From NCBI GenBank assembly GCA_015060005.1, contig SUZI01000003.1, positions 1 to 64,000 of the forward strand: a DNA stretch of 64,000 nt. Reading direction: 5' to 3'. Each line of letters opens with the position of its first letter. Position 1 is the stretch's first letter. This document shows positions 49,278-58,562 of the stretch, one piece after another. Below the pieces are notes generated by a model, which worked only from the letters and a program-made list of their open reading frames with translations, searched no databases and was not told the DNA's origin. Source of the stretch: Rikenellaceae bacterium (GTDB lineage: Bacteria > Bacteroidota > Bacteroidia > Bacteroidales > Rikenellaceae). The position numbers and the translations under genes were made by a program.

Positions 49278-51473
49278 TTAGTTACCAACCTCGCAGAGGA
49301 ACTTAATTCTCACTAAACGTATCTCCTCTTCGGTATACTCCGAACCCAACTCATCTATTGCATCATCCAACGAGTCGCTCTCGGCATCCTCCTTGAAGTA
49401 GAGGTATATATCCTCTGCCTTCTCCTCATCCATATATTGGTTGATGTAGTAAGCAATGTCGAGACGTGTTCCCGAGTTTACGATAGCCTCTATCTCGGTC
49501 AGCACCTCATTAAAGTCGAGATTTTTGGCACGTGCTATATCCTCAAAATCCATCTTACGGTCGATAGACTGTATGATGAATATCTTGTTACCCGCCTTAT
49601 TTGCCACCGACTTGACGACCATATCCTGCGGACGAATGATATCCTTCTCCTCGACGTATGCCTTTATGAGTTTGATAAACTCCTCACCAAACTTCTTCGC
49701 CTTACCGACACCCACACCCGAGATATTCTGCATCTCCTCGATTGTTATCGGATATTGTATCGCCATATCCTCCAACGATGGGTCCTGGAATATTACAAAC
49801 GTCGGTAGGTTATGCTTCTTTGCCACCTTCTTACGCAGGTCTTTCAGCATAGCGAACAGCTCTTCATCGGCTGCTCCGCCACCCTTGCCAATCTGGGCAC
49901 TCATCATATCCTCCGCCTGCTCCTCCGAGTCGTAGTCGTGGTCGAGAGTTATCGTTACAGGCTTTGGCGAGTCGATATACGCCGCACCCTTATCGTTGAT
50001 AGATATCAGACCATAGTTCTCGATGCTCTTGTCGATGAGTCCCATAATGAGTGCCTGACGTATCACCGCACCCCAGAACTTAGCGTCGTGCTCGTCGCCC
50101 TTACCGAAAGCATCTATCTTGTTATGCCCGTAGCTCTTCACCTGTGCTGTGGTCTTACCCGTCAGGATAGCCGCTATGTGGTCAGCCTTAAACTTATCGC
50201 CCACCTCCTGCAGAGTCTCCAGAAAGAGCACCATCTCGCGTCGTACATCCACCTTTGGCTTTGGCTTCACGCAGTTGTCGCAGCAACCGCAGTCGGGCTC
50301 GGTATACTCCTCACCAAAGTAGTGTAGCAGCGTCTTACGACGACACATCGAGCTCTCGGCATACGATACGGTCTCCAGCAGCAACAACTTACCAATCTCC
50401 TGCTCTGCTACGGGCTTACCCTGCATAAACTTCTCCAACTTCTGGATATCCTTATAGCTGTAGAATGTCAGGCAGTGTCCCTCGCCGCCATCACGACCAG
50501 CACGACCTGTCTCCTGATAGTATCCCTCGAGCGACTTAGGTATGTCGTAGTGTATCACATATCGCACGTCGGGCTTATCGATACCCATACCGAATGCTAT
50601 CGTCGCCACTATCACATCGACACGCTCCATCAGGAAGTCATCCTGGTTGTCGGCACGCGTCTGTGCATCCATTCCGGCGTGGTATGCACGTGCTTTTATA
50701 CCGTTTGCTATGAGCAGTTCTGTCAGCTCCTCCACCTTTTTTCGGCTCAGACAGTATATGATACCGCTCTTACCCGCCTTCTGCTTGATGAAACATATTA
50801 TCTCATGCTCAGCATTGTGCTTGGGGCGAATCTCATAGAAGAGGTTAGGACGGTTGAACGACGACTTAAATACCGTAGCATCGGTCATACCCAGGTTCTT
50901 CTGTATATCCATCTGCACCTTTGGTGTCGCTGTCGCAGTCAGAGCAATCAGCGGAGCCTGACCTATATCGTTTATTATAGGTCGTATACGTCTGTACTCT
51001 GGGCGGAAGTCGTGTCCCCACTCCGATATACAGTGTGCCTCATCTATGGCATAGAACGAAATCTTTATCTTACGCAAGAAAGCTACATTATCCTCTTTTG
51101 TGAGCGACTCGGGAGCGAAGTACAGCAACTTTGTCTTACCGTCCAGCACATCCTGTCGCACCTGGTTTATAGCGGTCTTGTTGAGTGATGAGTTCAGGAA
51201 ATGAGCTATTCCCGAGTCTGTCGAGAATGTACGCATCGCATCGACCTGATTTTTCATCAAGGCGATAAGAGGCGAGATTACTATCGCCACTCCATCCATC
51301 AGCAATGCTGGGAGCTGGTAGCACAACGACTTTCCGCCACCTGTCGGCATCAATACAAATGTATCGCGACCGTCAAGCAGGTTACGGATGACTGCTTCCT
51401 GATTACCCTTAAAGGAGGTAAAACCGAAATACTCCTTTAATTTCTCGTGTAATATGCTCTGTTGCTGACTCAT
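49278..51473 (-). CDS. recQ: ATP-dependent DNA helicase RecQ
   Basis: Unwinds DNA 3' to 5' in repair and recombination. The 731-residue protein has TGGGKSLCYQLPAL (P-loop at 45-49), the DEAH box at 144-147 followed by the aromatic-rich loop HCISEWGHDFRPEYRRI, and the motif VIHYDIPKSLEGYYQETGRAGRDG. A four-Cys zinc site (CRR, CGCCDNC) and the RQC winged helix follow. Near 600 is a HRDC-like domain, and the C-terminal 100 residues form an extra helical region present in Bacteroidetes RecQ. It is first of the recQ-rsmA pair; its -7 box is at 51534. Confidence 0.95.
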   Translation of the reverse strand: MSQQQSILHEKLKEYFGFTSFKGNQEAVIRNLLDGRDTFVLMPTGGGKSLCYQLPALLMDGVAIVISPLIALMKNQVDAMRTFSTDSGIAHFLNSSLNKTAINQVRQDVLDGKTKLLYFAPESLTKEDNVAFLRKIKISFYAIDEAHCISEWGHDFRPEYRRIRPIINDIGQAPLIALTATATPKVQMDIQKNLGMTDATVFKSSFNRPNLFYEIRPKHNAEHEIICFIKQKAGKSGIIYCLSRKKVEELTELLIANGIKARAYHAGMDAQTRADNQDDFLMERVDVIVATIAFGMGIDKPDVRYVIHYDIPKSLEGYYQETGRAGRDGGEGHCLTFYSYKDIQKLEKFMQGKPVAEQEIGKLLLLETVSYAESSMCRRKTLLHYFGEEYTEPDCGCCDNCVKPKPKVDVRREMVLFLETLQEVGDKFKADHIAAILTGKTTAQVKSYGHNKIDAFGKGDEHDAKFWGAVIRQALIMGLIDKSIENYGLISINDKGAAYIDSPKPVTITLDHDYDSEEQAEDMMSAQIGKGGGAADEELFAMLKDLRKKVAKKHNLPTFVIFQDPSLEDMAIQYPITIEEMQNISGVGVGKAKKFGEEFIKLIKAYVEEKDIIRPQDMVVKSVANKAGNKIFIIQSIDRKMDFEDIARAKNLDFNEVLTEIEAIVNSGTRLDIAYYINQYMDEEKAEDIYLYFKEDAESDSLDDAIDELGSEYTEEEIRLVRIKFLCEVGN

Positions 51474-51533
51474 ATTTATTATATAAATAACGTATTTGAC
51501 TACTTTTACGCCTGTCAAACGCTAAATTTAACT

Positions 51534-51541
51534 CAAAGATA
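51534..51541 (-). promoter_or_regulatory. -7 box of recQ-rsmA
   Basis: TATCTTTG on the minus strand, about 60 bases before the recQ ATG. It lies only 22 bases from the opposing lptB box, so the two promoters are back to back. Confidence 0.55.
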
Positions 51542-51563
51542 AGACTTTTTTTCAAAAAAATAA

Positions 51564-51571
51564 TAACTTTG
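51564..51571 (+). promoter_or_regulatory. -7 box of the lptB operon
   Basis: TAACTTTG, 21 bases before the lptB ATG. An A/T-rich segment lies upstream, without a clear -33 box. Confidence 0.55.
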
Positions 51572-51592
51572 TAAAAAATTTTTAGCCGTAGT

Positions 51593-52495
51593 ATGCGATT
51601 ATACACAAGCGAACTTGTCAAGAAATACAAAGCCCGCACGGTGGTCAACCACGTAACCATCGATGTCAAGCAGGGTGAGATTGTCGGTCTGCTGGGTCCC
51701 AACGGAGCTGGTAAGACCACTACCTTTTATATGATTGTAGGTCTTATCAAACCTAACGAAGGTCAGATTTTCCTCGAGAATGACGAGGGTATCGTTACCG
51801 AGCTCACCAAGCTCCCCGTATACCGTCGTGCTCAGTTAGGCGTCGGTTATCTTGCCCAGGAGGCTTCTGTCTTCCGTCGTCTGAGTGTCGAGGACAACAT
51901 CCGTTCTGTGTTGGAGATGACCTCTTACAGCAAGGAGTACCAGCGCGACCGTGTCGAATCTCTCATCGAGGAGTTCCGTCTGCAGAAGGTACGTAAGAGT
52001 TTAGGTATCCAACTCTCGGGTGGTGAGCGTCGTCGTACGGAGATTGCCCGAGCAGTAGCTATCAACCCATCGTTCATCCTTCTGGATGAGCCTTTTGCAG
52101 GTGTAGACCCTATCGCGGTAGAGGATATCCAGAGTATTGTTGCTACGCTTAAGAATAAGAATATCGGCGTCATCATCACCGACCATAATGTCGACGAGAC
52201 TCTCGCCATTACCGACCGAACATATCTGCTCTACGAGGGTAAGATTCTTAAGGCAGGTACTGCCGAGGATTTGGCTAACGATGAGATGGTGCGTCAGGTA
52301 TACCTCGGCAAGAACTTCCAACTGCGTAAGCCGGCTGTCATCGAGACTTTAGACGAGAAGGAGCCCAAGGAGGAGCCCGTAGTGGAGCATCCTGCCGAGT
52401 CGGCAATAGAGCCTGCCGAGGAGCCCATAGCCGAGGCTACTACTGAGGCTACGGCTACACCAAATGAGCAAAACAACACCGTAGATAATGGATAA
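51593..52495 (+). CDS. lptB: LPS export ABC transporter ATP-binding protein LptB
   Basis: The ATPase that powers lipopolysaccharide extraction with LptFG. Walker A GPNGAGKT is at 35-42, then the LSGGERRR signature and Walker B FILLDEPFAGVDPIA, followed by IITDHNVDET, all typical of LptB. The normal protein is about 240 residues; here the last 60 residues are a low-complexity Glu/Pro/Ala tail after GKNFQLRKP. Such a tail is not needed for ATPase activity and may be a species-specific feature. aroA starts inside the last eight bases, so the genes are translationally coupled. Confidence 0.93.
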   Translation: MRLYTSELVKKYKARTVVNHVTIDVKQGEIVGLLGPNGAGKTTTFYMIVGLIKPNEGQIFLENDEGIVTELTKLPVYRRAQLGVGYLAQEASVFRRLSVEDNIRSVLEMTSYSKEYQRDRVESLIEEFRLQKVRKSLGIQLSGGERRRTEIARAVAINPSFILLDEPFAGVDPIAVEDIQSIVATLKNKNIGVIITDHNVDETLAITDRTYLLYEGKILKAGTAEDLANDEMVRQVYLGKNFQLRKPAVIETLDEKEPKEEPVVEHPAESAIEPAEEPIAEATTEATATPNEQNNTVDNG

Positions 52496-53741
52496 AACTC
52501 TCTCCGCTGCGAGCGTTAAGGGAACTATCATTCCCCCGAGCTCAAAAAGTTATGCACAGCGAGCCATTGCCCTGGCTCTGCTCTCGGAGGGTGTAACTAC
52601 GCTTCGTAACATCGAGTTTTGCAAGGACACACTCTCTGCTATCGAGTGCGTCAAGGCGTTGGGTGCTAAGGTAGAGATTGTTGATGATAGCACAATCCGC
52701 ATCGAGGGCGGTCTTAACCCTGTAAGCGACACCCTCAACGTCGGCGAGTCGGGCTTGGCGAGCCGTCTGTTTACCCCCATAGCTTCACTCTGCGACCGAG
52801 CTATCCGCATCGAGGGCAAGGGCACTCTGCTCCACCGTCCTATGCAGATGATGATAGAACCCCTGCGTGATTTGGGCGTGCAGATTAAGGATGGCGGAGG
52901 CTACCTTCCTTTCGAGGTTCAGGGTCCTATCCAGGGTGGCAAGATACGTGTCGACGGCACTATCTCTTCACAGTTTATCACAGGTCTGTTGCTTGCATTA
53001 CCTTTAGCCAAGCACGACACTACACTTTATGTCGAGAATCCGGTCTCTATACCCTACCTCGAGATGACTATCGACACCGCTGCCCGCTTTGGTGTCGAGA
53101 TTATGCATAACGAGGGCGATTACAGCGAATTTTTCATCGAGGGCAACCAACACTATACAGCTACCGACATAGCCATTGAGGGCGATTGGAGCGGTGCTTC
53201 TACTATGCTTGTTGCGGGGGCTATTGCCGGCGAGGTTACACTCAACAACCTCTCTACTCTCTCTCGCCAGGCAGACACCGCCATCTGTCAGGCTTTGGAG
53301 CGTGCAGGTGCCGGTATCATCATCGAGGGCGACTCTATCACCGTCAGCCGCCGACCTCTGCGAGCTTTCACTTTTGACGCCACACATTGCCCCGACCTCT
53401 TTCCGGCACTTGCCGCGTTGGCAGCAGCTGCCGAGGGTGTCTCTCACATCACAGGCACCGAGCGTCTGCGACATAAGGAGAGCGACCGTGCTGCCACCAT
53501 TAGCGAGGAGTACGGTAAAATGGGTATCGAGGTCGACCTCTCGGAGCCAAATGTTATGGCTATACGTGGTGGCGATATCTCTTCGGCGACACTCTTCAGC
53601 CACGACGACCACCGCATAGCTATGTCGTTGGCGGTCTCGGCACTACGTTGCAACGAGGATATCACCATTCGCAATGCCGAGTGCGTCGAGAAGAGCTACC
53701 CTACTTTCTTCGAGGATTTGGAATCTATAATTGAGCGATAA
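52488..53741 (+). CDS. aroA: 3-phosphoshikimate 1-carboxyvinyltransferase
   Basis: EPSP synthase of the shikimate pathway, joining shikimate 3-phosphate with phosphoenolpyruvate. The 417-residue protein starts KGTIIPPSSKSYAQRAIALA (PEP/S3P-binding Lys and Ser). It contains NVGESGLASRLFTPI, DGTISSQFITGLLLALP and ERLRHKESDRAATI, each conserved in the family. Most EPSP synthases have NAGT where this has NVGESGLASR, a variant that can lower glyphosate sensitivity in class II-like enzymes, though that is not shown here. It overlaps lptB and is followed by aroC after one base. Confidence 0.95.
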   Translation: MDKTLSAASVKGTIIPPSSKSYAQRAIALALLSEGVTTLRNIEFCKDTLSAIECVKALGAKVEIVDDSTIRIEGGLNPVSDTLNVGESGLASRLFTPIASLCDRAIRIEGKGTLLHRPMQMMIEPLRDLGVQIKDGGGYLPFEVQGPIQGGKIRVDGTISSQFITGLLLALPLAKHDTTLYVENPVSIPYLEMTIDTAARFGVEIMHNEGDYSEFFIEGNQHYTATDIAIEGDWSGASTMLVAGAIAGEVTLNNLSTLSRQADTAICQALERAGAGIIIEGDSITVSRRPLRAFTFDATHCPDLFPALAALAAAAEGVSHITGTERLRHKESDRAATISEEYGKMGIEVDLSEPNVMAIRGGDISSATLFSHDDHRIAMSLAVSALRCNEDITIRNAECVEKSYPTFFEDLESIIER

Positions 53742-53742
53742 T

Positions 53743-54723
53743 ATGAACTCTTGGGGTCAACTTTTCAGAGTCTCGCTATGGGGAGAATCTCACGGCGAGC
53801 AGGTAGGCGTCAGCATTGATGGCGTACCTGCGGGCATAGCCTTGTGTATAGAGGATTTTGAGGCAGATTTGGCACGTCGCAGAGCTGGCAGCAGAGGCAC
53901 AACACCACGCTGCGAGAGCGACACGCCACACATCGTTTCGGGCATCTTTGAGGGTAAGACCACAGGTGCTCCACTCACAATCATCTTCCTCAACGAGAAC
54001 ACCCGTTCTACCGATTACTCTTCACTCAAGAGCCACCCACGCCCCTCTCACGCCGATTTTGTGGCACAACGAAAATACGACAGTTGCAACGACTATCGCG
54101 GTGGTGGACACTTCTCGGGCAGACTCACCTTAGCTTTGGTTGCTGCGGGTGTCGTTGCCAAGAAGATTTTGGGCAGCGACGTATGTTTCCACACCGAGAT
54201 AACCGCTATCGGTGGCTCAACCGACAGGGAGCAGTTCGCTCACATCATCGAGCAAGCCATTGCTGAGCACGACTCCGTAGGTGGTGTTGTGGAGTGCCGC
54301 GTAGGAGGCATAGGCATCGGTTTAGGAGAGCCCTTCTTCGACTCTGCGGAGAGTCTTATTGCCCACCTACTCTTCTCCGTACCAGCTATCAAGGGCGTAG
54401 AGTTCGGCAGCGGTTTTCGCTCTGCTGCAATGCAGGGCTCAGAGCATAACGACTGCATCATAGATGGCGAGGGCACTACCCTTACCAACCACGCAGGTGG
54501 CATTGTCGGCGGCATCACCAACGGTAACGAATTGGTGGTACGTGCGGCAGTTAAGCCCACCGCCTCTATCGCCAAGGAGCAGATGACCTACAACTTCTCA
54601 TCAGGCACGATTGAGCCTCTTACAATTAAGGGCAGACACGATGCTTGTATAGCTCTGCGTGCCGCTGTTGTCATCGAGGCTGCTGTCGCTATAGCTCTTG
54701 CCGAGTTAAAACTACGCCAATAA
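53743..54723 (+). CDS. aroC: Chorismate synthase
   Basis: Last step of the shikimate pathway, using reduced FMN. The 326-residue protein begins LFRVSLWGESHGEQVGVSIDGVPAG, the standard N-terminus with the catalytic His. It also has DYRGGGHFSGRLTL and the HAGGIVGGITNG flavin-binding stretch. The start ATG 53743 lies one base after the aroA stop; an in-frame TTG at 53731 is rejected. The length is slightly below the usual 350, still within the family range. Confidence 0.95.
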   Translation: MNSWGQLFRVSLWGESHGEQVGVSIDGVPAGIALCIEDFEADLARRRAGSRGTTPRCESDTPHIVSGIFEGKTTGAPLTIIFLNENTRSTDYSSLKSHPRPSHADFVAQRKYDSCNDYRGGGHFSGRLTLALVAAGVVAKKILGSDVCFHTEITAIGGSTDREQFAHIIEQAIAEHDSVGGVVECRVGGIGIGLGEPFFDSAESLIAHLLFSVPAIKGVEFGSGFRSAAMQGSEHNDCIIDGEGTTLTNHAGGIVGGITNGNELVVRAAVKPTASIAKEQMTYNFSSGTIEPLTIKGRHDACIALRAAVVIEAAVAIALAELKLRQ

Positions 54724-54727
54724 AAGT

Positions 54728-55588
54728 ATGAAAGCTCGCCGCAACGATATAGTTAATTACATCTGCTCTCGCATAGAACACATCTACGATGAGCCCAACG
54801 AGCGACGCAACATTGCTCAGTATACTGTTGCTGCAGCCGAGGGTGTCGACCTTGCCAAAGTATTAATCTGGTACGACGAGGAGGTTGATTTGCCCAACAT
54901 AGAGCATATCACCGATGAACTATCCCAGGGACGACCTCTTCAGTATATCATAGGCAAAACCGAGTTTTGCGGTTTGGATTTCGCAGTACGTGAAGGTGTG
55001 CTTATTCCTCGTCCCGAGACTGAGGAGTTGGTTGAGTGGGCTATCAAACGAGCCAAGAAGTATGCTCACGCTCGTATCCTCGACCTCTGCACGGGCAGCG
55101 GATGTATAGCCATCAGCCTCGCTAACGCATTGCCCCAAGCCACAGTTACAGCCATCGACCTTTCATCCGACGCTCTTGCCGTCGCACGCGAGAACTGCAC
55201 TTCGCTCAACACTGCTGTAGAGCTGTTAGAGGATGATGTCTTAGGAGATTTACCAACGCTGACAAATAGGGAATTCGACGTTATCGTTTCCAACCCGCCC
55301 TACATTCCTCGCTCCGAGCAGGCGATGATGCGAGTTAACGTAACACGCTATGAGCCCGAGATGGCACTTTTTGTTGACGACAGTACACCTCTTCTCTTTT
55401 ATGAGGCTATAGCCCGCCATGCCAAGACTCTTCTGCGTCGTGGTGGCTCACTACTTTTTGAGGTACACGAGAGTTACGCCACAGCCACAGCCGAGATGTT
55501 GCAGGCGATGGGATTTGAGAAGGTAATCTTACGCAAAGATTTTTTAGGTAAACCACGTATGATATGTTGCCAACGAAGCCAAAGATAA
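54728..55588 (+). CDS. prmC: Peptide chain release factor glutamine methyltransferase
   Basis: Methylates the GGQ glutamine of release factors. The 286-residue protein has an N-terminal helical domain, the conserved RPETEELVEWA segment, SAM site ILDLCTGSGCIAISL and catalytic VSNPPYIP. Four bases separate it from aroC, and recX begins inside its last 25 bases, so aroA-aroC-prmC-recX are one unit. Confidence 0.93.
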   Translation: MKARRNDIVNYICSRIEHIYDEPNERRNIAQYTVAAAEGVDLAKVLIWYDEEVDLPNIEHITDELSQGRPLQYIIGKTEFCGLDFAVREGVLIPRPETEELVEWAIKRAKKYAHARILDLCTGSGCIAISLANALPQATVTAIDLSSDALAVARENCTSLNTAVELLEDDVLGDLPTLTNREFDVIVSNPPYIPRSEQAMMRVNVTRYEPEMALFVDDSTPLLFYEAIARHAKTLLRRGGSLLFEVHESYATATAEMLQAMGFEKVILRKDFLGKPRMICCQRSQR

Positions 55589-56067
55589 AACGCACGAAGA
55601 GTGGCGATGAGGCTCTCGCCTCACTTATGCGGCTGTGTGCACGTGCCGAGCGGTCGTCAGGTGATGCTCTGCGACTTATGAAGCTCTGGGGCGTAGACCC
55701 TGCCGAGCAGCAACGTGTGCTGAAGCGACTTTTAGCCGAGCGTTTCATCGACGATAGACGTTATGCCGAGGCTTTTGTGCGTGAGAAGACCTCGCTTACC
55801 GCCTGGGGTGAGTTTAAGATTCGTGCCGCACTGCAACGTAAGGGCATAGCCTCGCCAATTATCGCCGAGGCTCTGGCTGCCGCACCACAAGAGGGCTCTA
55901 CCGAAAGACTGACAAACAAGCTACGCAGTAAACTACGCACTACGAAATACGACACACTCTACCAGCTCAAAGGCAAACTCCTGCGTTATGCAGCCTCACT
56001 CGGACACCCTATGGAGGAGGCTATGGAGGCTGTCGAGCAGGTTATGTTAGAGCTAACCGACAAGTAA
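55564..56067 (+). CDS. recX: RecX-family regulatory protein
   Basis: A 167-residue basic helical protein of the RecX family, which restrains RecA filaments. The conserved DDRRYAEAFVREK and KGIASPIIAEAL segments are visible, and three-helix repeats form the rest. The start overlaps the end of prmC. Another start is possible because the region is basic throughout, but ATG 55564 gives the normal length. No recA gene is in view. Confidence 0.83.
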   Translation: MLPTKPKIKRTKSGDEALASLMRLCARAERSSGDALRLMKLWGVDPAEQQRVLKRLLAERFIDDRRYAEAFVREKTSLTAWGEFKIRAALQRKGIASPIIAEALAAAPQEGSTERLTNKLRSKLRTTKYDTLYQLKGKLLRYAASLGHPMEEAMEAVEQVMLELTDK

Positions 56068-56085
56068 ACAAAAACCTTAAATAAT

Positions 56086-58383
56086 ATGATTAAAAAGATT
56101 CTTTTCACACTCATTGGACTTACAACCTCCATTACCCTCTATGCCCACAGTGGCGATTTCTCACCTGTGGACTATGTCAACCCATTGGTCGGCACACACT
56201 CTTCGTTTGAGCTCTCGGCAGGCAATACCTACCCTGCTATTGCTCGACCCTGGGGTATGAACTTCTGGACTCCACAGACAGGTAAGATGGGCGATGGATG
56301 GGCTTATGTCTATACCCAGAATAAGATTCGCGGTTTCAAGCAGACCCACCAGCCAAGCCCCTGGATTAACGACTACGGTCAGTTCTCTATTATGCCCGTT
56401 GTCGGCAAGCCCGAGTTCAACGAGGATAGACGTGCAAGCTGGTTCTCTCATAAGGCTGAGGATGCCCGAGCATACTATTATAAGGTATACTTAGCAGACC
56501 ACGACGTGCTGACCGAGCTCACTCCGACCGACCGTGCCGCTATGTTCCGCTTCACCTTCCCCGAGGCGGAGGCTTCATATATCGTTGTTGACGCCTTCGA
56601 CGGTGGCTCATACGTGGAGGTCGACAAGGAGCACAACCGCATCATCGGCTACACCACCAAAAACTCTGGTGGAGTGAGCCCCAACTACCGCAACTACTTC
56701 GTTCTGGAGTTCGACAAGCCTTTCGAGTATATAGCTACCTTCGTCAATGGTCAGCTCAAGGAGGGTATCAAGGCTCAGCGTGATAACCACGTAGGTGCTA
56801 TCATCGGCTTTGCCACCAAGCGAGGCGAGCAGGTTGGCGTACGTGTTGCATCATCATTCATCAGCCACGCCCAGGCAGACATCAACCTTCAGGAGTTAGG
56901 CAACAAGAGCTTCGACGAGGTTAAGGCTGAGGGCAAGCAGGTGTGGAACGACATCCTCTCTCGCATCGAGGTCAGCGGTGGCAACTTAGATCAGCTCCGC
57001 ACATTCTACTCTTGCCTCTACCGCTCAACACTCTTCCCACTCAAGCATTATGAGATTGATGCCGAGGGTGAGATACTCCACTTCAGTCCCCACACCGATA
57101 AGGTTGAGAAGGGTTACTTCTACACCGGCACTGGCTTCTGGGACACCTTCCGCAGTCTGTTCCCACTGCTGAACGTGCTCTACCCATCGGAGAACAGAAA
57201 GATGCAGGAGGGCTTTGTTAACGTCTACCGCGAGAGTGGCTTCTACCCCGAGTGGTCCAGCCCTGGCCATCGTTGGTGTATGGTCGGCAACAATTCAGCC
57301 TCTGTTTTGGCTGATGCCTATCTCAAGGGTATCCGCGTAGAGGATGTCGATACAATGTTCGAAGGTATTCTGGCTGGTACCGTAGCCCACCACCCCGACG
57401 TACACTCTTCGGGCAGATTGGGTCATCAATATTACAACACTTTGGGCTATGTACCTTACGATGTGAATGTCAACGAGAACGTAGCCCGCACTCTGGAGTA
57501 CGCCTACGATGATTGGTGTATCTGGCGTTTAGCCAAGGAGTTAGGTCGCCCCGAGGAGGAGATTGAGCTCTTCGCTCAGCGTGCTCTGAATTATCGTAAT
57601 GTCTTCGATAAGCAGACCAACTTGATGCGTGGCAAGAAGCTCAATGGTGAGTTCCAGTCTCCATTCTCGCCTCTCAAGTGGGGCGACGCCTTCACCGAGG
57701 GCAACAGCTGGCACTACACCTGGTCGGTTTTCCACGACCCACAGGGACTTATCGACCTTATGGGTGGCGACGACAACTTCATCTCTATGCTCGATCAGGT
57801 CTTCACCGAGCCACCACATTTTGACGACAGCTACTATGGCTTCCCTATCCACGAGATTCGCGAGATGACCATTATGAACACCGGCAACTACGCCCACGGC
57901 AACCAGCCCGTTCAGCATATGATTTACCTCTACAACTACGCTGGACAGCCCTGGAAGGCTCAGTATTGGGTACGCGATGTGATGAATCGTTTCTACAGTG
58001 CCACTCCCGATGGTTACTGCGGCGATGAGGACAACGGACAGACCTCTGCGTGGTATGTATTCTCTGCTTTGGGCTTCTACCCCGTATGTCCTGCCTCGGA
58101 TGAGTATGTTATGGGTACGCCTCTCTTCGAAAAGGCAACCCTTCATTTAGAGAATGGCAAGACCTTCACCATCACAGCCAAGGACAACAGCGACGAGAAC
58201 TTCTATATCGAGAGTGCAAAGCTCAACTCTCGCCGCCACACTCGCAACTATATCACCTACGACGATATTATGAGCGGCGGCAAACTCTCGATACGTATGT
58301 CGTCGGAGCCTAACACCTCGCGAGGCACAGCTCCTGCCGACCGCCCTTACTCGTTCTCAAACGAGCTGAAAGGTGAAAACTAA
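56086..58383 (+). CDS. GH92-family alpha-mannosidase, secreted
   Basis: 765 residues with a signal peptide (MIKKILFTLIGLTTSITLYAHS). It matches the calcium-dependent GH92 exo-alpha-mannosidases: VNPLVGTHSSFELSAGNTYPA at the start, then GYFYTGTGFWDTFRSLFPL, TGNYAHGNQPVQHMIYLYNYAG and GYCGDEDNGQTSAWYVFSALGFYP near the end. These enzymes trim alpha-linked mannose from high-mannose N-glycans or fungal mannans. It stands directly behind recX (18 bases), an odd place for a glycan enzyme, and no SusC/SusD genes are nearby. The linkage specificity is not readable. Confidence 0.92.
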   Translation: MIKKILFTLIGLTTSITLYAHSGDFSPVDYVNPLVGTHSSFELSAGNTYPAIARPWGMNFWTPQTGKMGDGWAYVYTQNKIRGFKQTHQPSPWINDYGQFSIMPVVGKPEFNEDRRASWFSHKAEDARAYYYKVYLADHDVLTELTPTDRAAMFRFTFPEAEASYIVVDAFDGGSYVEVDKEHNRIIGYTTKNSGGVSPNYRNYFVLEFDKPFEYIATFVNGQLKEGIKAQRDNHVGAIIGFATKRGEQVGVRVASSFISHAQADINLQELGNKSFDEVKAEGKQVWNDILSRIEVSGGNLDQLRTFYSCLYRSTLFPLKHYEIDAEGEILHFSPHTDKVEKGYFYTGTGFWDTFRSLFPLLNVLYPSENRKMQEGFVNVYRESGFYPEWSSPGHRWCMVGNNSASVLADAYLKGIRVEDVDTMFEGILAGTVAHHPDVHSSGRLGHQYYNTLGYVPYDVNVNENVARTLEYAYDDWCIWRLAKELGRPEEEIELFAQRALNYRNVFDKQTNLMRGKKLNGEFQSPFSPLKWGDAFTEGNSWHYTWSVFHDPQGLIDLMGGDDNFISMLDQVFTEPPHFDDSYYGFPIHEIREMTIMNTGNYAHGNQPVQHMIYLYNYAGQPWKAQYWVRDVMNRFYSATPDGYCGDEDNGQTSAWYVFSALGFYPVCPASDEYVMGTPLFEKATLHLENGKTFTITAKDNSDENFYIESAKLNSRRHTRNYITYDDIMSGGKLSIRMSSEPNTSRGTAPADRPYSFSNELKGEN

Positions 58384-58433
58384 AAGGTGAAAGGTTAATT
58401 TTGAATTCTGCATTTTGAATTATGTAATCCGTC

Positions 58434-58464
58434 ATTCCCCGACTGCGTAGCAGGCGATGGGAAT
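58434..58464. repeat. Hairpin repeat-like element (ATTCCC...GGGAAT)
   Basis: ATTCCC (58434-58439) and GGGAAT (58459-58464) bracket CTGC-gta-GCAG, forming a small imperfect palindrome of the TCATTCCC type often dispersed in bacterial genomes. It lies in the spacer after the GH92 gene. Confidence 0.45.
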
Positions 58465-58502
58465 CTACCGCTTACAAGCTAAAATCAAAAAGACCATACA
58501 AG

Positions 58503-58534
58503 AAGCGTGGGTAACCAATCGGTTACCCACGCTT
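58503..58534. terminator. Bidirectional terminator between GH92 and trpB
   Basis: AAGCGTGGGTAACC (58503-58516) and GGTTACCCACGCTT (58521-58534) pair perfectly over 14 bases with a four-base loop, flanked by T-rich sequence on the right. Confidence 0.88.
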
Positions 58535-58562
58535 TTCACATAGTCATTGCGATAAATAACAC

